A DNA stretch of 30,363 nt from Phycisphaerales bacterium (GTDB taxonomy: Bacteria > Planctomycetota > Phycisphaerae > Phycisphaerales > SM1A02), in assembly GCA_030748455.1 (NCBI GenBank), contig JASMLY010000091.1:1-30363 (forward strand), written 5' to 3'. Made by a program: the position numbers and the translations under genes. Below, piece after piece: positions 15,293 to 22,897 of this stretch; the first letter of the stretch is position 1; every line of letters starts with the position of its first letter. Under the pieces are notes generated by a model, which ran no database searches, had not been told where the DNA came from, and worked only from the letters and a program-made list of their open reading frames with translations.

Positions 15293-16110
15293 GCGCCAAT
15301 CCCAAAAGACTTTGCGGCGGGTGTGGATACGACCTTCGTGGGTTGCCAGTTGGTCGACCGTGTCCAGAATGTGGGGAAACCGGGAACCCTTCGTATTCTA
15401 GCGCGTTAAAACTTTCTGGTGCAAAAGATATTTCCCTCTCACAAATGCCAGAGCATTTAGTTCGGCGCATTGCGTTTTGTTGTGTTGCGTTGTTTCTCGC
15501 CGTAGCGCTCATCGTTGCACGTGTCTTTGTACCAGCGATGCACATGAATGTGTTTGTTGATGTGATCGTAGCATTGCTGTGGATTTTGAGCGTGTACTTC
15601 ATAACAAACCCGATGGTCGACACCGAAGCTGTTTGGCGGGGACTCGGTAAACATGGAAAAGTTCGAATCGTCGCACGGTGGGCCACAACAGCCTCGGTAG
15701 TTTTTGCTCTAACTTGGAATGTGTCTTCAACGAATATCTACTATTCAGCGGCGATCTTCCTCGCTTTCATATCTTTAATCGTTACGATTGCAGGTACGCT
15801 GTGTTTGTTCGGCTTACTATCTCAACTCGCGCAGTGGTGCAGAGATTCCTCTGCACGACGGTGCCTTGATACGGCTGCATGGGGAGCACCGATGGTATTT
15901 CTACTTGTAGAGCCACTTCGTTTGACCCCTGTTTCTCCATTGATTATTTTTGTTGGGGAACTTGTGGGGCTTACATTTTTTCTGTGCGGTCCGATTGGAA
16001 TGGCATTGTTGATGTCATCGAGTATGAGAGCCATTGGACACGCTCGTGAGTATCAAGAGTATCTTGAACGCAGAACACAAGATAAAACCCAGTGGCCTTC
16101 TCCCGAGTAG
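15289..16110 (+). CDS. Zinc-ribbon membrane protein, CGYDLRGL family (copy 2)
   Basis: This is a 273-residue paralogue of the preceding gene. The four zinc-ligand cysteines fall at exactly the same residues (9, 12, 25, 28), in CGGCGYDLRGL...CPECG. Hydrophobic stretches at about 62-84, 88-104, 127-145, 150-175 and 200-240 predict five or so membrane helices. The segment between ribbon and first helix differs from copy 1, and outside the ribbon the two sequences have diverged strongly, so the duplication is old. It starts inside the copy 1 stop codon (ATGA) and ends 9 nt before the oxidoreductase gene. No enzymatic motif is visible. Confidence 0.8.
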   Translation: MSANPKRLCGGCGYDLRGLPVGRPCPECGETGNPSYSSALKLSGAKDISLSQMPEHLVRRIAFCCVALFLAVALIVARVFVPAMHMNVFVDVIVALLWILSVYFITNPMVDTEAVWRGLGKHGKVRIVARWATTASVVFALTWNVSSTNIYYSAAIFLAFISLIVTIAGTLCLFGLLSQLAQWCRDSSARRCLDTAAWGAPMVFLLVEPLRLTPVSPLIIFVGELVGLTFFLCGPIGMALLMSSSMRAIGHAREYQEYLERRTQDKTQWPSPE

Positions 16111-16119
16111 AATCTCCGT

Positions 16120-17154
16120 ATGGGAACTGATCAAACAATAAGATGTGCAGTTATTGGTGTTGGCCGAATGGGTAGGCACCACGCTCGAATCTATGCGCAA
16201 CTTGATGGGGCGGAGCTTGTTGGAGTTGTAGATGGCGACCAAGAACGTCGAGAAGATATTGTCGAAGAGTGGGGCGGCCGTGCGTTTGAAACCGTTGAAG
16301 AACTCATCGATGCTGGCGTAGACGCCGTTACAATTGCAACACCAACGGTATATCACCTTGAAGCTGCAGCACCACTTTTAGAACGCGGTATTGCATGTTT
16401 GATCGAAAAACCGCTTGCTCCAACGACAGAAGTTGCTTCAACAATCGCAAAGGCTGCAGAAAAAGGTGGCGCTGTGTTACAGGTGGGACACGTTGTGAGA
16501 TACGACCCTGTGATGAGAGCCATCGCATCGATTGATGATTTGCGCCCACGATTTATTGAGATGGTTCGTATCAGCCCGATGACATTCAGATCGACTGACG
16601 TTGGAGTTGTGCTTGATATGATGATTCATGACCTTGATGTGCTCACAATGTTGCTCGGAAATGAACCTACAGATATTTACGCAAATGCAGTCAGTGTCAT
16701 GGGCGAGGCAGAAGATGTTTGCAACGCAAGGTTGGTCTTTCCCGCGGGTTCAGACGGGCTTTCGTGTACTGCAAATGTAACAGCAAGTCGTCTTGCATTA
16801 AAAACGGAACGCAAACTTCGAATCATAAGTGAAGACGCATATGTTTCAGCAGATTTTGTGAATCGGTCGGTGACCTTGATTCAAAAAACTGCGAACGACC
16901 CACAGCTCTCCGAACTTCGCCGCCGCCTAGCTGAGGGTGAAGATTTATCATCTGTTGCGTACGTTGACATCATCGATGTCGAAGAAATGAAGGTTGGGGA
17001 TGAAGATGCGCTGACCTTGCAGGCGATTGATTTTCTGAACTCTGTACGTACGGGTTCTCACCCAGAAATTGATGCAGAAGCAGGGTCTATGGCAATACGC
17101 ACCGCCGAACGAATTGTGCAACAAGCCACAACTTCTGGGGCGAAGATGGTCTAA
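16120..17154 (+). CDS. Gfo/Idh/MocA-family NAD(P)-dependent oxidoreductase
   Basis: This 344-residue dehydrogenase has an N-terminal Rossmann fold with GVGRMG (13-18), D38 in VVDGD as the likely ribose-binding acid, and the family EKP motif at 96-98. The substrate domain carries the catalytic-type MMIHDLD with H170. Family members oxidise or reduce sugars and nucleotide sugars. The short, single-domain form with FRSTDVGVVLDMMIHDLD resembles those near lipid A or nucleotide-sugar genes, such as UDP-GlcNAc 3-dehydrogenases, but no such partner is in the window, so the substrate is open. It closes the purL-led unit, 9 nt after the zinc-ribbon gene. The first copy of a 23-bp repeat begins in its stop codon. 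Confidence 0.88.
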   Translation: MGTDQTIRCAVIGVGRMGRHHARIYAQLDGAELVGVVDGDQERREDIVEEWGGRAFETVEELIDAGVDAVTIATPTVYHLEAAAPLLERGIACLIEKPLAPTTEVASTIAKAAEKGGAVLQVGHVVRYDPVMRAIASIDDLRPRFIEMVRISPMTFRSTDVGVVLDMMIHDLDVLTMLLGNEPTDIYANAVSVMGEAEDVCNARLVFPAGSDGLSCTANVTASRLALKTERKLRIISEDAYVSADFVNRSVTLIQKTANDPQLSELRRRLAEGEDLSSVAYVDIIDVEEMKVGDEDALTLQAIDFLNSVRTGSHPEIDAEAGSMAIRTAERIVQQATTSGAKMV

Positions 17155-17175
17155 TGGAATTCACCGAGGGTGAAT
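17153..17175. repeat. 23-bp direct repeat with palindrome, left copy
   Basis: The 23 bases here are identical to 18677-18699. The core is a perfect inverted repeat: ATTCACC (17159-17165), GAG, GGTGAAT (17169-17175). It begins inside the stop codon of the Gfo/Idh gene and ends 55 nt before the start of the FG-GAP gene. On the plus strand no T tract follows, so it is a poor intrinsic terminator in that direction. Confidence 0.9.
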
Positions 17176-17187
17176 GAACTAAAAAAC

Positions 17188-17215
17188 TTGCATCTGCCAA
17201 TGCAGGGTGTATGAT
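17188..17215 (+). promoter_or_regulatory. Putative promoter for the FG-GAP/dockerin gene
   Basis: TATGAT at 17210-17215 matches five of six -10 bases. TTGCAT at 17188-17193, 16 nt upstream, is a partial -35 match. Transcription would start near 17222 and leave a leader of about 9 nt before ATG 17231. It lies just after the left 23-bp repeat. Confidence 0.35.
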
Positions 17216-17230
17216 TGTGTGATTGAAGAT

Positions 17231-18631
17231 ATGCGCCGAGTAGAAGGAAAAAATACAACCAACATGCTTGTAGTACTCTGTGCTACCTGTTTGTTTATGG
17301 GTGGAGTATCCCCCCAAACCCAAGCGGACGAAGTAAAACTTCTTGCAAGTGATGGTGTGGCGAACGATTATTTTGGTCACAGCGTCTCGTTATCGAGTGA
17401 TAAAGTTGTCATTGGGGCATATGGAGACGACAGCGCAGGCGGGGAAAGGTCTGGTAGCGCGTATGTATACCAATTCGATGGCACATCTTGGGAAGAAACA
17501 AGATTAGTAGCTAGCGACCGAGAGGCTGAAGATTATTTTGGTTTTAGTGTTTCTGTTGATGGGCAGTTGATCGCCGTGGGTGCAACACTTGACAACGATC
17601 AGGGCGAGTTTGCTGGAAGTGTGTATGTGTACCAACACGATGGTTCGAACTGGATCGAAACAAAAATTCTTGCAAGTGATGGAGAGGCATACGATAATTT
17701 TGGTTGGGATGTTGTTCTGCAAGAACAAACACTTGTTGTCGGTGCTCGTTGGGACAACGATAACGGAACATCTTCTGGAAGCGTTTATGTGTACCAATTT
17801 GATGGGGTAGAGTGGATTGAGACAAAACTTCTCGCAAGTGATGGGGCTACGTTCGATGAATTTGGTTCAAGTGTTGCGATCTGGGAGGATTTGTTAGTGG
17901 TTGGTGCACCCGGAGATAGTGACTATGGGTCTGCATCAGGCAGCGCTTACCTTTTTCGGTTTACTGGCACAAACTGGATTGAAGTAGCAAAATTTCATGC
18001 AAGTGATGCAGCAAGTTCTGATGAATTTGGCTCAAGCGTTTCCATATCAGAAGGTGTGATCGTTGTAGGTTCGTACGATGACAACAATGAGAATGGGATC
18101 GATGCAGGGAGTGCGTATGTCTTTCGTAATCAAGGCTTGGCATGGATTGAAGAAGCTAAACTCATCGCAAGTGAGGGATCCGAGGATGACTATTTTGGTA
18201 ACACTGTCTCCGTAGATCACGATACGATTGTTGTAGGAACTCGATACGACGATCAAAACGGTTACAACGCTGGGTGTGCGTATGTGTATCGGTATGATGG
18301 GGAGCATTGGTCTGAGACGAAACTTGTTGCAAGCGATGGGGACGAGTATGACCAGTTCGGCTTTAGTACTGCACTCAAAAACAACACACTTGTTGTAGGA
18401 TCGTATTGGGATGATGAAAGCGGGAGTGCTTCAGGCAGTGCGTACGTACTAGACATCGGATTGAATGCGTGCCCCGATCCTTCTGGAGACGGTGTAGTTG
18501 ATGTCAACGATATTCTTATTGTTGTCGATCGATGGGGACAAAATGACCCAGTGGCTGATCTTAATGACGACGGAGTGGTCAGTGTACTCGACCTTCTCTT
18601 GCTGATTGACAACTGGGGACCATGCGAATAG
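17231..18631 (+). CDS. Secreted FG-GAP beta-propeller protein with dockerin doublet
   Basis: The product is 466 residues from ATG 17231, giving MRRVEGKNTTNMLVVLCATCLFMGG with a basic start and hydrophobic core typical of a signal peptide (the frame also opens at GTG 17207). Seven FG-GAP-like repeats follow, each about 50-55 residues and of the form LLASDG...YFGxSVS...VVGA..DD...GSAYVYQFDG..W.ET, enough for a seven-bladed propeller. The C-terminal 55 residues hold two dockerin-like loops, DPSGDGVVDVNDILIVVDRWG and ADLNDDGVVSVLDLLLLIDNWG. A role in extracellular binding or adhesion is inference. The gene stands alone between two 23-bp direct repeats and converges on rlmE. The blades are similar enough in DNA to suggest recent internal duplication. 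Confidence 0.88.
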   Translation: MRRVEGKNTTNMLVVLCATCLFMGGVSPQTQADEVKLLASDGVANDYFGHSVSLSSDKVVIGAYGDDSAGGERSGSAYVYQFDGTSWEETRLVASDREAEDYFGFSVSVDGQLIAVGATLDNDQGEFAGSVYVYQHDGSNWIETKILASDGEAYDNFGWDVVLQEQTLVVGARWDNDNGTSSGSVYVYQFDGVEWIETKLLASDGATFDEFGSSVAIWEDLLVVGAPGDSDYGSASGSAYLFRFTGTNWIEVAKFHASDAASSDEFGSSVSISEGVIVVGSYDDNNENGIDAGSAYVFRNQGLAWIEEAKLIASEGSEDDYFGNTVSVDHDTIVVGTRYDDQNGYNAGCAYVYRYDGEHWSETKLVASDGDEYDQFGFSTALKNNTLVVGSYWDDESGSASGSAYVLDIGLNACPDPSGDGVVDVNDILIVVDRWGQNDPVADLNDDGVVSVLDLLLLIDNWGPCE

Positions 18632-18667
18632 ATGCACGCACCTCCGGTGAGTTTTTGTGAATCTGCG

Positions 18668-18700
18668 AAAAAAAAGAATGGAATTCACCGAGGGTGAATT
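18668..18700 (-). terminator. Possible terminator for the lipoprotein-rlmE transcript
   Basis: Read on the minus strand, the 8-bp palindrome (18700-18682, 3-nt loop) begins 3 nt after the rlmE stop. It is followed, after a six-base gap, by eight T residues (18675-18668). The gap and the AT-rich stem ends make it weaker than the rpsG terminator. The same element is the right copy of the 23-bp direct repeat. Confidence 0.45.
18677..18699. repeat. 23-bp direct repeat with palindrome, right copy
   Basis: This is identical over 23 bases and in the same orientation as the copy at 17153-17175, 1,524 nt away. Here the palindrome is one pair longer: AATTCACC (18682-18689), GAG, GGTGAATT (18693-18700). 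It lies between the FG-GAP gene stop (18631) and the rlmE stop (18704). Confidence 0.9.
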
Positions 18701-18703
18701 ACT

Positions 18704-19345
18704 TTACCATCCAGAGCTTGGGCGGGGAGGGGCAACGTCGATAGGTTTTGGCATGTCGTCTTGCCGACCTGTGCATACGATAAACATTTCAGTCGAAATT
18801 GCTCTTGAGGCTTTTGGTTTGAAACCCTTTGCAACGGAAAAACATGATTCGCACCGTTCAAGTAATTCTTTATAGGCTTCGCCTTCCAACACTTTCATGA
18901 CGAGGTTACCTCTTGGTCGAAGCAGTGTTGCGGCGATATCAAGCGCGGTGTGGCACAAACGGATTGAACCATGGTGGTCGATTGTTCGATTCCCAGTCGT
19001 GCTAGGAGCCATATCACTCAAAACAACATCAAACAAACAATCACTCCCAAACGAGTCGAGTGAAAGGGTGGTGACATCTGCTTCGAGGGTTTCAACATTT
19101 TCAAGGTGCAGCGGATCTATTGCTTTGAGATCCACACCGATCACCCTACCCTTTGATCCAACTCGTTGCGATGCGACTTGCAGCCAACTACCAGGAGCTG
19201 CACCCAAATCTAAAACCAAATCTTTCTTATGTAGGATCTTCCTTTTGTCATCGATTTCTGTCAACTTATATGCTGCTCGTGAACGGTATCCATTTCGCTT
19301 TGCTTCCCGAAAAAAGTGATCGTGAAGGACCCGTTGTGAACTCAT
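18704..19345 (-). CDS. rlmE: 23S rRNA (uridine-2'-O-)-methyltransferase RlmE (FtsJ/RrmJ)
   Basis: RlmE methylates the ribose of U2552 in the peptidyl-transferase A loop of 23S rRNA during 50S maturation. The product is 213 residues from ATG 19345 (E. coli has 209). The SAM loop is DLGAAPGSWLQVA (about 46-58), and the K-D-K-E tetrad is K27 in SRAAYKLTEID, D111 in LSDMAPSTTGN, K151 in LVMKVLEG and E186 in STEMF, matching E. coli spacing. Its start shares one base with the upstream lipoprotein stop (TAATG), so it is translationally coupled to that gene. A start five codons earlier at 19360 would overlap it further and is less likely. The C-terminus ends in a Pro-rich tail after the fold. Confidence 0.94.
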   Translation of the reverse strand: MSSQRVLHDHFFREAKRNGYRSRAAYKLTEIDDKRKILHKKDLVLDLGAAPGSWLQVASQRVGSKGRVIGVDLKAIDPLHLENVETLEADVTTLSLDSFGSDCLFDVVLSDMAPSTTGNRTIDHHGSIRLCHTALDIAATLLRPRGNLVMKVLEGEAYKELLERCESCFSVAKGFKPKASRAISTEMFIVCTGRQDDMPKPIDVAPPRPSSGW

Positions 19346-20112
19346 TAGAAAGGGAGCCAATCGAAATTCCAGTTGTGTCGTTTTGCCATCGGGTTTTCAA
19401 CAACCTCTACAACGGCATCTCCATCAACAGTACGAAGAATGATCTCATTCTGACCATCGTTCAATGTAGCATTGAGTAATCCAATCTTGGAATTGGGCAA
19501 AATGGTGGTTTTTCCGAGGTTTGCGTCGAACCCAGCACGCCCACCGATTGTTGCTATTTCTATGGTTCCTGCCGATTCTTTTGAGATGCGAAACACAATG
19601 TTACCTCGGTGGTTTTCAAGGAGGACAGAGTTAGTCATGGGCTCATTGGTTGCAACGTGGATGTCCCCATCAGCCGTACGAACATCGAGTGCCCCTCCAA
19701 CTCCGAGCATGGTGACATCACCGTTTCTTGTTCGAAGGTGAACATCTTCAACGCTGTTGGTTGTGATTGCAATATCTACCCGAAGAAGATCAAGCTCATT
19801 TTCTGTTGCGATTGCTTTGACAACGACCTTCTGTCCAATCTCGGTTGGTTGTGTTTGGGCTGTGTACGAAATCAAACGATACAGATCGTCCTGTTCTGAT
19901 TCTCTTAAAGAGCTTCTCTGGAATGTTACGGTTGTATCTACGCACGATTGATCAGCCTCAATAGTGATATCGCCAGAAAACGATTCGACATCTACTGCGA
20001 CAGGTCCAGAAGTGTTGAGCACCAGTTGCCAATCGGGCACGTGTTGCATGTTTGAGCAACCAAGTGCAGAAATTGAAAGGAGAAGAATTGCTATGAATCG
20101 GAGCCGTGTCAT
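19345..20112 (-). CDS. Lipoprotein with adhesin-like beta-repeat domain
   Basis: This 255-residue protein has a clear lipoprotein signal, [20 protein letters not shown], with the lipobox ALGC placing the lipidated cysteine at residue 19. The mature part is beta-rich and has short repeated turns such as [30 protein letters not shown] and [10 protein letters not shown]. This is the pattern of DUF4097/GIN-type putative adhesin domains that form a right-handed beta solenoid. It should sit on a periplasmic face of a membrane. It is translationally coupled to rlmE downstream, which is probably a matter of genome packing rather than shared function. It starts only 28 nt from the divergent thiC start. 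No function can be assigned beyond the fold. Confidence 0.8.
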   Translation of the reverse strand: MTRLRFIAILLLSISALGCSNMQHVPDWQLVLNTSGPVAVDVESFSGDITIEADQSCVDTTVTFQRSSLRESEQDDLYRLISYTAQTQPTEIGQKVVVKAIATENELDLLRVDIAITTNSVEDVHLRTRNGDVTMLGVGGALDVRTADGDIHVATNEPMTNSVLLENHRGNIVFRISKESAGTIEIATIGGRAGFDANLGKTTILPNSKIGLLNATLNDGQNEIILRTVDGDAVVEVVENPMAKRHNWNFDWLPF

Positions 20113-20140
20113 CTGTATGAGTGATTGTAGCGGGGGTACA

Positions 20141-21877
20141 ATGGTTCTGATGAAAGATCCAAAATCTACTGTTGGAAAAAGCGCGCATGCGATGCCAATT
20201 CACGGAGCAGAAAACCCCTCTACTGAATCACAAGGCACAGCTCCTGAGAGTTTTGCCCTGAAAGCCAACATCGGTGGTTCAACAACGTATAGTTCACCAG
20301 ACACACCTGGGATGCCTCTCCCTTCTTCAAAGACGGCGCATGATTTTAATCCATCCCCAAACGCAAATCCCGTAACCCAGCTCGAACACGCTCGGCTTGG
20401 AACGATCACTCCAGAAATGGAACGAGTCGCTCAGCGTGAATCGCACCTCACAGCAGAGCAGGTTCGTGACGAAGTAGCAACTGGAAGAATGATTATTCCA
20501 GCAAACATCGTGCACCTTGCGATGGACCTCGATCCCATGGCAATTGGCCGCGCGTCACTTACTAAAGTCAATGCAAACATGGGCGCATCACCAGTATCTT
20601 CTGGTATTGAAGAAGAACTTGAGAAATTGCATTGGTCTCTCGAGTGGGGCGCAGACACCGTGATGGATCTATCCACTGGTGGGGATTTAAATGCGTGCAG
20701 GTCAGCAATCATTCGTGAGTCAACCGTTCCAATTGGTACTGTTCCAATTTACTCAATGATCATCGATAAAAAGATAGAAGACCTCACACCTTCGATGATT
20801 CTGGAAGAACTTGAAAACCAAGCAAAGCAAGGAGTTGACTACTTTACGATTCACGCTGGTGTGTTACACGAACATATTCCATATATTCAAGATCGTTTAA
20901 TCGGGATAGTTTCTCGTGGTGGGTCGCTTCTCGCAAAATGGATGATCCATCACAACAAGCAGAATCCCATGTATGACTGCTTTGATGATATTTGTGATTT
21001 GATGCGGCAATATGATGTTGCGTTTTCACTTGGCGATGGTTTGCGGCCGGGCGGGCTTGCAGACGCAACCGATGAAGCACAAATTCGTGAACTCGAAGTA
21101 CTAGGTGAATTAACCGAACGGGCTTGGGCGAGGGGCGTGCAAGTGATGGTCGAAGGGCCAGGGCATGTTTCGTTTGATCAAATCGAATACAACATGAAGT
21201 TGCAACGGACAATTTGCCACGGTGCACCGTTTTATGTTCTAGGTCCACTTGTGACGGATATTTTCCCCGGTTACGACCACATCACAAGTTGCATTGGTGC
21301 AACGGCCGCTGCGTATCATGGGGCAGCAATGCTATGTTACGTCACACCAAAGGAACACCTTGGATTACCAAAGAAGGACGATGTAAAGCAGGGGTGTATC
21401 GCGTATAAAATTGCTGCGCATGCCGCCGATGTGGCGCTTGGTATTCCTGGAACGCGTGACAGAGATGACGAATTGACGAAAGCCCGTGCCGCTTTACATT
21501 GGCAAAAGCATTTTGACCTGAGTTTTGATCCAGATTTTGCTCGTGCGATGCACGACGAAGACATGGATGTCGATACAGATTTTTGCGCGATGTGTGGCCA
21601 CGATTGGTGCTCAGTACGAATTAGCAAGGAAATTCAAGAGTTTGCTTCTGGTAAAGACGCTGATTATGCATGGGATAAACCACAAGTGTCCGCTGCCCTG
21701 ACGATCGAACAAAAGGAAGTTCTTGAACAACGCGGCGTGCTTACTCCTGAAGAAGTACACAAACTTGCGTCTAAGGTCAAAGGCAAAATGTCGAACACGT
21801 CTTCAGTGGAGCCCAAATTCGCATGCCATAGCGAACTTGCAGATGCAAGTACCGCTAAAACAATACAGGAAGGGTAG
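20141..21877 (+). CDS. thiC: Phosphomethylpyrimidine synthase ThiC
   Basis: ThiC is a radical SAM enzyme that rearranges aminoimidazole ribotide into HMP phosphate, the pyrimidine of thiamine. The product is 578 residues from ATG 20141, chosen for a GGGGGT sequence about 5 nt upstream; ATG 20150 or 20117 are alternatives. The longest frame to 19964 is antisense to the lipoprotein gene and is rejected. Family blocks include [69 protein letters not shown] and MVEGPGHV. The C-terminal cluster motif is C482-x2-C485-x4-C490 (CAMCGHDWC). No TPP riboswitch fits the 28-nt upstream gap. ThiC needs flavodoxin or a similar reductant not seen here. The gene converges on the hydrolase gene, with 5 nt between stops. 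Confidence 0.97.
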   Translation: MVLMKDPKSTVGKSAHAMPIHGAENPSTESQGTAPESFALKANIGGSTTYSSPDTPGMPLPSSKTAHDFNPSPNANPVTQLEHARLGTITPEMERVAQRESHLTAEQVRDEVATGRMIIPANIVHLAMDLDPMAIGRASLTKVNANMGASPVSSGIEEELEKLHWSLEWGADTVMDLSTGGDLNACRSAIIRESTVPIGTVPIYSMIIDKKIEDLTPSMILEELENQAKQGVDYFTIHAGVLHEHIPYIQDRLIGIVSRGGSLLAKWMIHHNKQNPMYDCFDDICDLMRQYDVAFSLGDGLRPGGLADATDEAQIRELEVLGELTERAWARGVQVMVEGPGHVSFDQIEYNMKLQRTICHGAPFYVLGPLVTDIFPGYDHITSCIGATAAAYHGAAMLCYVTPKEHLGLPKKDDVKQGCIAYKIAAHAADVALGIPGTRDRDDELTKARAALHWQKHFDLSFDPDFARAMHDEDMDVDTDFCAMCGHDWCSVRISKEIQEFASGKDADYAWDKPQVSAALTIEQKEVLEQRGVLTPEEVHKLASKVKGKMSNTSSVEPKFACHSELADASTAKTIQEG

Positions 21878-21882
21878 TTCCT

Positions 21883-22794
21883 CTACTCCAACCCGTAACT
21901 GCACAAATATCTGTGAACGAATTCGAACCGTTCAAGCAGTGGGTATGTGTGCGGGCTTTGTTTTGGGTGCAGATCTTTTTGTGTGTATAAAAAACGGTGC
22001 ATTCCGGTGAACGCCTCGATCGCATCGACATCGAGTTTCCACTCGGTGCGGATTCCCAAGAGTTTTCGGAAATTCTCTTCAAGAATAAATGTATATGGGG
22101 CATTGTCTTCGATGTGGTAAAACGCAAAATATCGATCTTGGGGAGTCACGCTTTCAAGTTCAATCCAATTCGCTTCGCCATAGACCTCTAACTTGTAATC
22201 GACAGCTCCTGTTGTATCTCTATCAAAGGGTCCTGCGTACATAATCGCTCGTGCAACTTCGTGCTCCTTCGCGATAAAGGCAGCGTTGCCAGCTCCTTGA
22301 GAATGTCCTGCAACAATAATGTTTTCCCACACAGGTTCACCGCCCTCGTTCATCCACTTCAACCAATCCATCTCTGGGTGGATTTCGTTCAATGTGTGCA
22401 ACAGTTGCTCGAGCAATCCGACAACGGATTCTTCGTATGAACACGCAACCTCATCAGAAGCATCAATTCCATAGATTCGCTCTTTTCGGACTCGTTCCAT
22501 GCAATCTGGGTCTTTTGAAGTCCAACATTTGTCGCTCACCGATCCTTGGTTTTGATAGGCCAAGTCAATTGCACGCAACCCAGATTCTGCGGCTGATTTG
22601 AGTACCCATTCCGATCGAACTTCCGGCAATTGCCCAGAACCAGGGAGGAACACATATAACAATGGTGAAGCATGTTCTTCACTATTCCACATGACCCAGT
22701 GGTCGCCGTACGTTTCGTGCACGATCTCGGGTGGACCCGATCGGTCGGTAGATCCAACAGCAAACAAGACAGTAAAAAGACAAATTCGAAACAT
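21883..22794 (-). CDS. Exported alpha/beta hydrolase
   Basis: The product is 303 residues from ATG 22794, chosen because it gives the short signal peptide MFRICLFTVLFAVGST and fits a promoter just upstream; the longer frame to 23034 runs into the divergent cytochrome gene. The fold signature is the nucleophile elbow GHSQG (163-167, Ser165) after IIVAG, and an oxyanion-hole type LPGSGQLPE near residue 50. A late acidic residue and a His (candidate MHRFLY near 276) would complete a triad. It looks like the alpha/beta hydrolases that NCBI labels BPSS1187-like, but I am not certain of that match. The substrate is unknown; an extracytoplasmic esterase is the best guess. It converges on thiC with 5 nt between stops. 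Confidence 0.8.
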   Translation of the reverse strand: MFRICLFTVLFAVGSTDRSGPPEIVHETYGDHWVMWNSEEHASPLLYVFLPGSGQLPEVRSEWVLKSAAESGLRAIDLAYQNQGSVSDKCWTSKDPDCMERVRKERIYGIDASDEVACSYEESVVGLLEQLLHTLNEIHPEMDWLKWMNEGGEPVWENIIVAGHSQGAGNAAFIAKEHEVARAIMYAGPFDRDTTGAVDYKLEVYGEANWIELESVTPQDRYFAFYHIEDNAPYTFILEENFRKLLGIRTEWKLDVDAIEAFTGMHRFLYTQKDLHPKQSPHTYPLLERFEFVHRYLCSYGLE

Positions 22795-22842
22795 GTTGTA
22801 CCCTCTGAATAGAACAAGCGAGATCGGGGCTATTTTTCCGTA

Positions 22843-22872
22843 ATAATAAGATAAAAAGGTGTTGTATATCAA
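22843..22872 (-). promoter_or_regulatory. Promoter for the alpha/beta hydrolase gene
   Basis: On the minus strand, TTGATA (22872-22867) is a five-of-six -35, followed by an 18-nt spacer and TATTAT (22848-22843), a five-of-six -10. Transcription would begin near 22836, about 41 nt before ATG 22794, and an AGAGGG ribosome-binding-like sequence lies just before that ATG. This is the best sigma-70-type promoter I see in the window. Confidence 0.55.
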
Positions 22873-22897
22873 GCCAAATTTGCCGATTCTATACGGT

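Noticed and set aside
19964..20140. Upstream extension of the thiC frame
   Set aside because: Antisense to the lipoprotein signal peptide; thiC proteins do not carry this sequence.
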